Translations under genes and position numbers: made by a program
In this document: positions 1 to 6,821 of the stretch, piece by piece
Layout of the letters: the number at the start of each line of letters is the position of its first letter
Numbering within the stretch: the first letter of the stretch is position 1
Source: Flavobacteriales bacterium UBA5040
Lineage (GTDB): Bacteria; Bacteroidota; Bacteroidia; Flavobacteriales; Weeksellaceae
Reading direction: 5' to 3'
DNA: 25,384 nucleotides
NCBI GenBank assembly: GCA_002415135.1
Contig: DIBY01000005.1
Location: 1-25,384, forward strand
Notes under the pieces: model-generated
The model's database searches: none
Seen by the model: only the letters and a program-made list of their open reading frames with translations
Told to the model about the DNA's origin: nothing

Positions 1-46
1 CAAGTTTTGATACTGATCCACGAACAGTTTGAAAATCCCAAAAATC

Positions 47-121
47 GGATGAGTAGCTCTGCTGGATAGAGCATTCCTATATAATTCGGAACGATTACAG
101 GTTCAAATTCTGTCACGCCCT
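47..121 (+). pseudogene. Degenerate tRNA-like sequence (probable tRNA pseudogene)
   Basis: Visible parts in order: TA at tRNA positions 8-9, a perfect D stem GCTC/GAGC (56-59 with 69-72) enclosing a canonical TGCTGGATA loop, an anticodon-arm remnant TTCC/GGAA with an oversized loop (74-91), a 5-nt variable loop, and a T arm ACAGG-TTCAAAT-TCTGT (97-113). The acceptor strands GGATGAG (47-53) and CACGCCC (114-120) have two mismatches (positions 3 and 6) and one wobble, whereas GGGCGTG would pair fully. The anticodon region is one nucleotide too long and its closing pair is T/C, so no anticodon can be assigned. No CCA is encoded, which is common in this phylum. I read it as a decayed tRNA rather than a functional one. 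Confidence 0.6.
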
Positions 122-372
122 CTGAAAAAGATTGAGAATTCTCTAATTCTTTTCTTTAAAATTCTATATTAAAATTCGATCGCTTTTACTACACTTCCAA
201 ATCTTTTTCACGTACTACTTCCACTTTCTAACTTATTTGATTTTGAAATTTATTTTTCGTACCAGTCAAAATATAAATTCTTACAAAACAGTTCACAAAT
301 TTCTTATTTAAATATATTTTAAATAAAAATTAAATTTTAACTTTAATAATTATTTGAAAACTTTCACAACAA

Positions 373-413
373 ACTGATTGCCTTCTAAATAGAGAGAACA
401 TTCCGCAATCAGT
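373..413. repeat. Perfect 9-bp inverted repeat, 23-nt spacer
   Basis: ACTGATTGC (373-381) is repeated inverted as GCAATCAGT (405-413), about 64 bp before the start of the S37-like peptidase gene. No T-run follows, so it is not a clear terminator. It may be a 5'-leader hairpin, the end of an upstream transcript or an operator. The rest of 1-476 is AT-rich, and I see no gene in it apart from the tRNA-like remnant. Confidence 0.4.
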
Positions 414-476
414 CTCTTAAAATTCTCGATGAAAGTAAAAACCATTTATTAATAAAGAAAACTAAAAACTTTAAAA

Positions 477-1841
477 ATGAAAACACTCCTATTTCTTCGG
501 ATGACTTTATTTCTGATGTTATTTTCATTACAAAGTTTTTATAGTCAAAAACATCGAATAGAATTACAGCAATTATTTGGTAAAGAAGACGTGACCTATA
601 TTGACAGCAGTGCATTTAAGGAATATTACCGGATCAATGTTCGCCAACCCATCAACCATGATAATGCTCAGGGAGGTTTCTTTAATCAACAGGTTCTTCT
701 CGGAATTCAGGATCCAAAATCAATTACCATTTTACAAACCTCAGGTTACGCAATTCCTAAGCATTTTAATAATTCAAATTATAAAACTGAATTAACAACG
801 TTGCTTAATGCTAACCAAGTCATGATCGAACATCGGTATTTTGGTTCGTCGATCCTAGATTCTTTAAGTAAAAAATTTCTGACTTATGAACAGGCAAGTA
901 ATGACGATCATTTCATTAAAGAAAAGCTTGCCCGTTTATTAACTGGTAAATGGGTGAGTACAGGATTAAGTAAAAGCGGAGATGCTGCCCTCGCCTATCG
1001 ATTTTATTATCCTAATGATGTCGATGCCACCGTCGCGTTTGGCATTAGTATCTCTACCGAAGCAGAGGATCCACGATTTGATACTTTTATTAAAGCTAAA
1101 CGTAAATCTGAAGATGGTAAAAAAATAAACCACGCTCAAATCTACCTGTTAAAAAATAAAAAGATATTATTGCCCCTATTCCAGAAAGCATTTGAGTTCG
1201 AGAAACAGGACTTTACAAATTGGGATTTAGAAACACTTTACGATTATGGCGTACTTGATCTGGAAGTTTCGTTCTGGCAATATTATAAATCATTTGATGA
1301 TTTTAAATTAGAGGTCAATACAATATTTGAGGAGGAATCCAAAAGAGAGGGATTTCCACTTACTCTGAAATTGGATACTTTTGAAGATCGTCTCGTTTTA
1401 TTTGTCGCCTATTCATCTATAGGTCTCATTGATAAAAAAATGACCAACCATTATTATCAAGCTTTTTCACAAGGTGGCTACTATGGTTATGAAGAAACTT
1501 CTTTTTTAAAATATCTAAAACTGAAAGATTATCCACTCAGTGTGTTTGCGCTGCAGCCCACCTTATTTAAAGGAAAATTTCGACACGATGAAAAGAAATG
1601 GAGCGAAACAAAAATGGACAAGGTAATTTTCATCAATGGAGATAATGATCCATGGGCTGTGTATAAAATTAAGCCTGCAAAGAATTTAGACAATCTACAG
1701 GTCATGGTAGATAATGCGAATCATACGTTGAAACTAAAAGATCTTCCAAATGAAGATTATAAAAATGTTATTTTAAAGCTCAACAAATGGCTCGATTTGA
1801 CTCTGGATGTTAATCGATCGCCAGATGAATCACAAAAATAA
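477..1841 (+). CDS. Exported serine peptidase, S37/S28-like (clan SC)
   Basis: The 454-residue protein opens with a typical signal peptide (basic start, hydrophobic run to about residue 20, likely cut after YSQ near residue 24), so it acts in the periplasm or outside. The alpha/beta-hydrolase nucleophile elbow is TGLSKSG with Ser165. It is followed by HR/YP-type residues (AYRFYYPND) characteristic of the S28/S37 prolyl/tripeptidyl aminopeptidase group. Plausible remaining triad members are Asp391 in NGDNDPW and His416 in NANHT. The expected role is trimming N-terminal di- or tripeptides from extracellular peptides for nutrition. It appears to be a single-gene unit: the next gene starts 103 bp on with its own promoter, and no intrinsic terminator is visible between them. 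The family is assigned from motifs; S37 versus S28 is uncertain. Confidence 0.75.
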   Translation: MKTLLFLRMTLFLMLFSLQSFYSQKHRIELQQLFGKEDVTYIDSSAFKEYYRINVRQPINHDNAQGGFFNQQVLLGIQDPKSITILQTSGYAIPKHFNNSNYKTELTTLLNANQVMIEHRYFGSSILDSLSKKFLTYEQASNDDHFIKEKLARLLTGKWVSTGLSKSGDAALAYRFYYPNDVDATVAFGISISTEAEDPRFDTFIKAKRKSEDGKKINHAQIYLLKNKKILLPLFQKAFEFEKQDFTNWDLETLYDYGVLDLEVSFWQYYKSFDDFKLEVNTIFEEESKREGFPLTLKLDTFEDRLVLFVAYSSIGLIDKKMTNHYYQAFSQGGYYGYEETSFLKYLKLKDYPLSVFALQPTLFKGKFRHDEKKWSETKMDKVIFINGDNDPWAVYKIKPAKNLDNLQVMVDNANHTLKLKDLPNEDYKNVILKLNKWLDLTLDVNRSPDESQK

Positions 1842-1916
1842 AAATTTAAAAAAATCCTTTAGACAATTCAAAAAAAATGGTTCTTTCATTTCTAAATGAT
1901 TTCATTTTCGATTTCC

Positions 1917-1924
1917 TAAATTTG
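1917..1924 (+). promoter_or_regulatory. Bacteroidota -7 box TAAATTTG for the ABC ATPase gene
   Basis: Exact match to TAnnTTTG, 20 bp before the ATG at 1945. No good TTG -33 element is seen at the usual spacing. Confidence 0.5.
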
Positions 1925-1944
1925 CGTCTCATTAAATAAAATTC

Positions 1945-2640
1945 ATGTCCCTACAAATCATCAATCTTACCAAAAAATTCGGCGATCAAACCGCGCTGAA
2001 TAACATCAATATTGAAATTAACAATACCGAAATTATTGGGCTTCTTGGTCCGAATGGTGCTGGGAAATCTACCTTGATGAAGTCGATTGTTGGTGCCCTT
2101 AAAATTGATGAAGGTCAAATTATTTTTAACGGAAAAGATATTCGTGAAAATGAAATTGAATCCAAAAAAAACATTGGTTTTTTGCCGGAGAACAATCCGC
2201 TTTACGATGAAATGTATGTGAAGGAATATTTGAGTTTCGTGGCAGATATTCACAAAGTTTCGAAACATAGAATTGAAGAGGTTATAGAACTGGTGGGAAT
2301 TACACCAGAAAAATCGAAAAAGATTTCCCAACTTTCAAAAGGATATCAACAAAGAGTTGGTCTTGCTCAAGCCATTTTACATGAACCTGATCTATTAATT
2401 TTAGATGAACCCACCAATGGGCTCGATCCCAATCAAATCATAGAAATTAGAAATGTAATTAAAGAAATAGGAAAAGAGAAAACGGTGATCCTTTCAACGC
2501 ACATTATGCAGGAAGTAGAAGCGCTTTGTTCGCGCGTTATTTTGATTCATCAGGGAAACATTATCCAGGATTCGAATATCGAGGAATTTAAAGGCAAATA
2601 CAGCAGCTTGGAAGAAGCATTTGCAAGCTATACTCATTAA
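1945..2640 (+). CDS. gldA: ABC transporter ATP-binding protein, GldA-like
   Basis: This is a 231-residue stand-alone ABC ATPase. Walker A is GPNGAGKS (35-42), the signature LSKGYQQR (130-137), Walker B LLILDEP (150-156) with the catalytic Glu, and the H-loop His186 in STH. The stretch from GFLPENNPLYDEMYVKEYL onward closely resembles GldA, the ATPase of the GldAFG complex in gliding Flavobacterium, as I remember it. F. johnsoniae GldA is longer (roughly 300 residues by memory); this protein ends soon after the D-loop/H-loop region with a natural LEEAF-type tail. No gldF or gldG permease gene is adjacent, so its membrane partner must be elsewhere. Function as an ABC exporter ATPase is secure; the GldA name and any motility role are inference. 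Confidence 0.8.
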   Translation: MSLQIINLTKKFGDQTALNNINIEINNTEIIGLLGPNGAGKSTLMKSIVGALKIDEGQIIFNGKDIRENEIESKKNIGFLPENNPLYDEMYVKEYLSFVADIHKVSKHRIEEVIELVGITPEKSKKISQLSKGYQQRVGLAQAILHEPDLLILDEPTNGLDPNQIIEIRNVIKEIGKEKTVILSTHIMQEVEALCSRVILIHQGNIIQDSNIEEFKGKYSSLEEAFASYTH

Positions 2641-2648
2641 ATAAAAAA

Positions 2649-2674
2649 GCCCTGAATCAACATTCAGGGCTTTT
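2649..2674. terminator. Bidirectional intrinsic terminator
   Basis: A 9-bp stem GCCCTGAAT/ATTCAGGGC with a CAAC loop is followed by TTTT on the plus strand. It is preceded by six A's, which give a T-run on the minus strand. It lies between two convergent genes and can serve both. Confidence 0.85.
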
Positions 2675-2691
2675 CCAATATATTTGATTTC

Positions 2692-3078
2692 TTAAATCTT
2701 TTCGATATTATCGGTCAAAGCGTCAATGAAATTTTTCAAAGGTTTCTCTACCATCATCTTAATGAATGGATTGAATTTACCTTCAAATAATAATTGAACT
2801 TCAGTTTGATTCTCGCTAATTGCATTCATCATCCCTTTTAAAGCAAAATCTAAACTTGAACTTGCAGATTTCAACGTGACTTGATTTTCTGTAACTTCAT
2901 CAATCACCAAAGCGATTTCTGGCATTCCTTTTAAACTGAATTTAAAACCTTGGTCACGAACTTCGAAACTCTGCAAAGAATCGGGCATCAATTCTCGGTA
3001 TCCTTCTGGAGTGTTCAACATTTCTACCAATTCTTTTCCCGATTTATTTACGATTATCTTTCGTCCTTCTAAATTCAT
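2692..3078 (-). CDS. SRPBCC/START-like small protein
   Basis: A cytoplasmic protein of 128 residues with no signal peptide or membrane segment. The pattern of an N-terminal strand (EGRKIIVNKSGKELVEML), a central run of short beta strands and a long C-terminal helix (PFIKMMVEKPLKNFIDALTDNIEKI) fits the SRPBCC helix-grip fold, which binds hydrophobic ligands. In other Flavobacteriia a similar gene sits next to NUDIX and pyrE genes (recalled). Here NUDIX is divergent and adjacent, and pyrE is absent. Substrate and role are unknown. It is transcribed from a -7 box that overlaps the start codon of the NUDIX gene and ends at the shared terminator near 2660. Confidence 0.65.
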   Translation of the reverse strand: MNLEGRKIIVNKSGKELVEMLNTPEGYRELMPDSLQSFEVRDQGFKFSLKGMPEIALVIDEVTENQVTLKSASSSLDFALKGMMNAISENQTEVQLLFEGKFNPFIKMMVEKPLKNFIDALTDNIEKI

Positions 3079-3083
3079 TTTTA

Positions 3084-3091
3084 TATTTTTG
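3084..3091 (+). promoter_or_regulatory. -7 box TATTTTTG for the NUDIX gene
   Basis: Exact TAnnTTTG match, 20 bp before the ATG at 3112, within the 33-bp divergent intergenic region. Confidence 0.5.
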
Positions 3092-3108
3092 TATTAATTA
3101 AAGCGTTG

Positions 3109-3116
3109 CAAATGTA
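3109..3116 (-). promoter_or_regulatory. -7 box TACATTTG for the SRPBCC-type gene
   Basis: On the minus strand this is an exact TAnnTTTG match, 30 bp before the start at 3078. It contains the ATG (3112-3114) of the divergent NUDIX gene, so the two transcription units overlap head to head. Confidence 0.5.
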
Positions 3117-3717
3117 TAAAGTTTTTGTGAATGAAAAAAAATTATCGATTAGTAAGTATCCGCAAGATCTTGAAAAACAAATTCGATATGATGGGCCGGC
3201 AACTTTAGAAATTGCAATTGATCTTTTGGAAAACACTTCTTGTCCTGAACTCAATATTTACGGTGATGATTTGGACGGGATCTGGAACGATTTTAATCAA
3301 ATTTACAAAGTTATTGAAGCTGCAGGCGGTGTCGTCAGCAATCAAAATAAAGATATTTTATTTATTCGCCGCTTAGGGAAATGGGATTTAGCGAAAGGTA
3401 AAATAGAAAAGGGCGAATCTCTAGAGGACGCTGCAGTTCGCGAAATCGAAGAGGAAACAGGCCTTAAAGATCTTGTTTTAGAAAAATTCATCAACACCAC
3501 TTTTCATATTTACACAGAAAGGAATGGAGAGAAAATACTAAAAACAACCCATTGGTTTAAAGTGAGCTATGTCGGAAATGCCGAACCAATACCACAAACT
3601 GAAGAAGGGATTTCTGAAGTTTCCTGGAAAAACGAGAAGGAAATAATAGACGTTGTTTTTCCGATGACTTTTGAAAACATCAAACTTATTTTAAACGATT
3701 TTTGGAATTTAAATTAA
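3112..3717 (+). CDS. NUDIX hydrolase
   Basis: The complete NUDIX box GX5EX7REUXEEXGU is present: it starts at GKIEKGE, continues through REIEEETGL, and lies at about residues 96-118 of the 201-residue protein. This is the Mg-binding pyrophosphohydrolase motif for nucleoside diphosphate-X substrates. About 65 residues precede the fold and belong to no domain I recognise. A TTG codon at 3106 would add two residues, but the ATG at 3112 is the natural start. The stop codon overlaps the convergent murF stop by 4 nt (3714-3717), leaving no room for a terminator. The exact substrate (ADP-ribose, an oxidised nucleotide or another) cannot be told. Confidence 0.85.
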   Translation: MYKVFVNEKKLSISKYPQDLEKQIRYDGPATLEIAIDLLENTSCPELNIYGDDLDGIWNDFNQIYKVIEAAGGVVSNQNKDILFIRRLGKWDLAKGKIEKGESLEDAAVREIEEETGLKDLVLEKFINTTFHIYTERNGEKILKTTHWFKVSYVGNAEPIPQTEEGISEVSWKNEKEIIDVVFPMTFENIKLILNDFWNLN

Positions 3718-4988
3718 CCGATAAATTCTAGAATTTGTTCTAAAGCAATTCCACGGGAACCTTTTAATAAAATATTCCTGGATTCAATTTTATTGCTTTT
3801 TAAATAGTCTGAAAGTTCTTTAGAGTTTAGATAAGATTTTGATGTCGCATTGATCTTTTTAAATTCATTTCCCACAGTAATGATTTCATCGAAATTCAAC
3901 GAAGTCGCCAGATTTAGAATAGATTGATGTTCTACTTCTGATTCCTCGCCCAGTTCTAACATATCACCGATAATAATCGTTTTAGCTCCATTAAAATTGG
4001 TGAAGTTTTTTAAAGATTCAGCCATCGAACTTGGATTGGCGTTATACGTATCAAGCACAAAAGTTTTCCCATTCTTTTCCAGAACTTGCGAACGCATATT
4101 GGTAGGCAAGTAATTTTCAATAGCCATTTTGATTTGGTCAAAATTTAAGTCAAAATGTAAACCTAAGCTTGCGGCAGCACACAGATTAGTGTAATTATAA
4201 TTTCCAGTTAATTTTGATAGAGCTTGATTTTCATTATAGACTAAGCCTACTAAATTATCTTTTACGAATTCAGAAAACTGATAGTCGGAAGTTTCAGCCC
4301 CAAAAGTTATTTTATTTTCATAGTCGTTTATCTTTTTAACCTGAATTGGATCCTGCTCATTCACCAAAATACTTTGTTTATTATTTTTCAGATAATCATA
4401 TAATTCTGACTTTCCTTTAATAACACCTTCCACGCCTCCAAAACCTTCGAGATGTGCTTTTCCAAAATTGGTAATATATCCTATGTTAGGTTGTGCGAGC
4501 TCGCAAAGCATTTCTATTTCTTTTTGATGATTGGCGCCCATTTCAATGACCGCAATTTCATGCTCCGGCTTTATCGAAAGTAAAGTAAGTGGAACTCCGA
4601 TATGGTTATTTAGATTTCCAAAGGTATATTGAACCTTATACTTCTGTGAAAGAACTGCGTGAATGATCTCCTTTGTGGTGGTTTTACCATTACTTCCTGT
4701 TAAGCCTATAACTGGAATATCGAGTTGATTCCGATGATGCTTTGCTAAGTCCTGGAGGAACTTTAAAGTGGAGGGAACATAGAAAATATTTTTCTGTTCA
4801 TTTTCAAATTCTTTTTTTTCTATGATCACCGCCAGCGCTCCTTTCTCAATAGCACCTTCTGCTAAAGTTGCAGCATTAAAAGTTTCGCCAGAAAAAGCAA
4901 AAAACAAATCATCTTTTTCAATCTTTCGACTGTCGATGGTTACTTTTGCAGCTTTTAAAAAGAGTGGATAAAAGGAAATTACATTCAT
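3714..4988 (-). CDS. murF: UDP-N-acetylmuramoyl-tripeptide--D-alanyl-D-alanine ligase (MurF)
   Basis: MurF adds D-Ala-D-Ala to UDP-MurNAc-tripeptide in the cytoplasm, completing the pentapeptide precursor. The 424 residues include the Mur-ligase P-loop GLTGSNGKTTTKE (about 95-107), the NNHIGVPLTL segment (about 127-136), the EMGANHQKEI segment with its conserved His (about 149-158) and a C-terminal domain with DTYNANPSSM. Its length is a little below the usual 450. It lies downstream of gldJ on the same strand but behind a strong terminator, so it probably has its own promoter. A -7 box ends only 4 nt before the start. Confidence 0.95.
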   Translation of the reverse strand: MNVISFYPLFLKAAKVTIDSRKIEKDDLFFAFSGETFNAATLAEGAIEKGALAVIIEKKEFENEQKNIFYVPSTLKFLQDLAKHHRNQLDIPVIGLTGSNGKTTTKEIIHAVLSQKYKVQYTFGNLNNHIGVPLTLLSIKPEHEIAVIEMGANHQKEIEMLCELAQPNIGYITNFGKAHLEGFGGVEGVIKGKSELYDYLKNNKQSILVNEQDPIQVKKINDYENKITFGAETSDYQFSEFVKDNLVGLVYNENQALSKLTGNYNYTNLCAAASLGLHFDLNFDQIKMAIENYLPTNMRSQVLEKNGKTFVLDTYNANPSSMAESLKNFTNFNGAKTIIIGDMLELGEESEVEHQSILNLATSLNFDEIITVGNEFKKINATSKSYLNSKELSDYLKSNKIESRNILLKGSRGIALEQILEFIG

Positions 4989-4992
4989 AGGT

Positions 4993-5000
4993 CAAAAATA
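4993..5000 (-). promoter_or_regulatory. Candidate murF -7 box TATTTTTG
   Basis: Exact TAnnTTTG on the minus strand, embedded in the T-tract of the upstream terminator and ending 4 nt before the murF ATG. The nearest TTG is only 13 nt upstream, too close for a normal -33. Use of this box would give a nearly leaderless mRNA. Confidence 0.3.
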
Positions 5001-5030
5001 AAAAATCCTTCTGCAATTACAGAAGGATTT
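4994..5030 (-). terminator. Intrinsic terminator after gldJ
   Basis: On the minus strand an 11-bp stem (5020-5030 with 5003-5013, AAATCCTTCTG and its complement) with a 6-nt loop is followed by a T-rich run. It separates gldJ from murF. Confidence 0.8.
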
Positions 5031-5052
5031 GGAAATATTTTAATAAAAATTT

Positions 5053-6660
5053 TTATCTTTTTGTTCTACCTTTTCCAGTAGATTTTGCATCTTGCGATAC
5101 ACGGAAGCCGACCCAACCAAAAGCTTTTGCTTCATCACGGAATCTTCTTTGTCCCGGATCAAGCCAATACGCTCCATCTAACCAAGAACCGCCTTTAATT
5201 ACTCTAACTTCGTCAGACAATCTTGTTGTTCTTGAGGTTTTATCTTTCTGAAGAACCACTCTGCCTCTGCCATCAACAATAAATCTTTTCTCTTTCGAAT
5301 TGTACATATTGTATCCAATGGTTGAACTATCTTCAGCACGGCCATAACCAGCATCGAGTGAAGATTGGAAATCACCATCTCTAAAGTTTTTGTTATCAGC
5401 CACAACTTCTCTTTCGTATTGACCTGGAAGTCCTCTGTAAACTAAACGACCATCAACAAGAGTGTCATATTTTACCTCATCAATTTTCTTGAAAGTTCCA
5501 TCAGCATTTTTTACAACTTCTTTCGCTACATTACCTCTGTAATAATTAAAATCACTTGCTTCCTGATCGATAATTGGTCTGTAAACATCTGCAGTCCATT
5601 CAGAAACATTACCATACATTCCGAATATTCCAAGATTATTTGATGGAAATTGTTTCACATCTGCAGTCGTTGGCGCACCGTCATTTTTCCAACCTGGAAC
5701 ACCTGAGTAATCACCACTTCCCTGTTTGAAATTTTCTAAATACATCCCACGATTTCTCCCTTTCTTACCTTTTAGCTGCTGAATCTGGGGTTGCTTATTA
5801 GTGAAAAGATTATATTCTCTTTCTTTTTGCATTCCTAGTGCAGCAAATTCCCACTCTACTTCTGTTGGAAGACGGAATTTTTCTACCACACCTGAAGTAG
5901 CATTACGGTTAGCCGCAATAATTCTTTCATTTTTGGTTTTAATACCCGTTTTCTGCTGTAGTCTTTGCTTGTTAATGTACGCCTCCATTTCTGGATCGTT
6001 TCCTTTAAATTTATCTAAGTTAAACGCACTTGCTCCTTGATTGTTCGAATCATTCGTATATAAATCTTTCGAAATAACACCTTGCTCCATCAATGCTTTT
6101 TCATTTGCGCGATCAGTTAGCCAATCGCAATATCTTGAAGCCTGCAGCCACGACACTCCAACTACTGGATAGTAATCGTATTCCGGAGAGCGGAAATAAG
6201 TCTCCGCAAAATCATTTCTTGAAAGTTTATTATTCCAAACCAAAGTATCAGGAAGTGCTCCTGTATAAATCTCCTTAAAACTAGGATCAGATGGTGGGAA
6301 AACATATTTTAACCAAGTTACATATTCTCTATATTCGTAGTTCGTAATCTCTGTTTCACCGATGAAGAAAGAGCTCACCTGCATTCTCTTAGGAGTATTA
6401 TTCCAGTCGTGCATTACGTCATCTTTCACCAATCCCATGGTAAATGTTCCACCTTCCACATAGACCATTCCTGGCCAACCTTTCTGTTTCTGTTGCTTCC
6501 CGGTAAAGAACCAACCCTTCTGGTCGTTTGGTTTCCAGCCGGTTTTACTTGTAAAACGCTTTGTACCACCACCTTTTTTGCTGTTGCCACCACTGCCGCA
6601 ACTCATCAAAATAAGGGTTGTACTTAACGCCATTATCGTAAACAACTTTAGTTTATTCAT
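5053..6660 (-). CDS. gldJ: Gliding motility / type IX secretion lipoprotein GldJ
   Basis: The start at 6660 (MNKLKLF) is chosen over the ATG at 6681 because it places a proper lipoprotein signal first: a basic start, a hydrophobic run and the lipobox LMSC with Cys21, followed by Gly/Ser/Lys-rich residues. The mature protein carries a formylglycine-generating-enzyme-like (FGE-sulfatase) domain: GMVYVEGGTFTMG near the front, GVSWLQASRYCDWL in the middle, FRLPTEVEWEFAA, FGMYGNVSEWTAD, and RVIKGGSWLDG with a C-terminal WVGFRV. GldJ is an outer-membrane lipoprotein that stabilises GldK and is needed for type IX secretion and gliding. It lies divergent from porU, 161 bp away, an arrangement I also recall in F. 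johnsoniae. Its length (535 residues) fits the family. Confidence 0.92.
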   Translation of the reverse strand: MNKLKLFTIMALSTTLILMSCGSGGNSKKGGGTKRFTSKTGWKPNDQKGWFFTGKQQKQKGWPGMVYVEGGTFTMGLVKDDVMHDWNNTPKRMQVSSFFIGETEITNYEYREYVTWLKYVFPPSDPSFKEIYTGALPDTLVWNNKLSRNDFAETYFRSPEYDYYPVVGVSWLQASRYCDWLTDRANEKALMEQGVISKDLYTNDSNNQGASAFNLDKFKGNDPEMEAYINKQRLQQKTGIKTKNERIIAANRNATSGVVEKFRLPTEVEWEFAALGMQKEREYNLFTNKQPQIQQLKGKKGRNRGMYLENFKQGSGDYSGVPGWKNDGAPTTADVKQFPSNNLGIFGMYGNVSEWTADVYRPIIDQEASDFNYYRGNVAKEVVKNADGTFKKIDEVKYDTLVDGRLVYRGLPGQYEREVVADNKNFRDGDFQSSLDAGYGRAEDSSTIGYNMYNSKEKRFIVDGRGRVVLQKDKTSRTTRLSDEVRVIKGGSWLDGAYWLDPGQRRFRDEAKAFGWVGFRVSQDAKSTGKGRTKR

Positions 6661-6685
6661 AGTTAATATAGAATTTATCAAGGTA

Positions 6686-6717
6686 CAAAGAAAAAATAAA
6701 TTATTTAATAAATCAAA
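6686..6717 (-). promoter_or_regulatory. Candidate gldJ promoter
   Basis: Minus strand: TTTG (6714-6717), then 20 nt, then TTTCTTTG (6686-6693), one mismatch from TAnnTTTG. The spacing suits a Bacteroidota -33/-7 pair and would give a leader of about 20 nt. Confidence 0.35.
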
Positions 6718-6821
6718 TTAAAGATTGATTTTTTTGCAAAACGTTAACAATTTAATTTTATTGTATCATATTATTATTTAATAATTTTCGTTTAATTTGT
6801 AATTGGCAAATTTTACAGCAA

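Noticed and set aside
6661..6681. Earlier GldJ start at 6681
   Set aside because: It adds seven residues before a perfect lipoprotein signal; the start at 6660 is normal for a lipoprotein.
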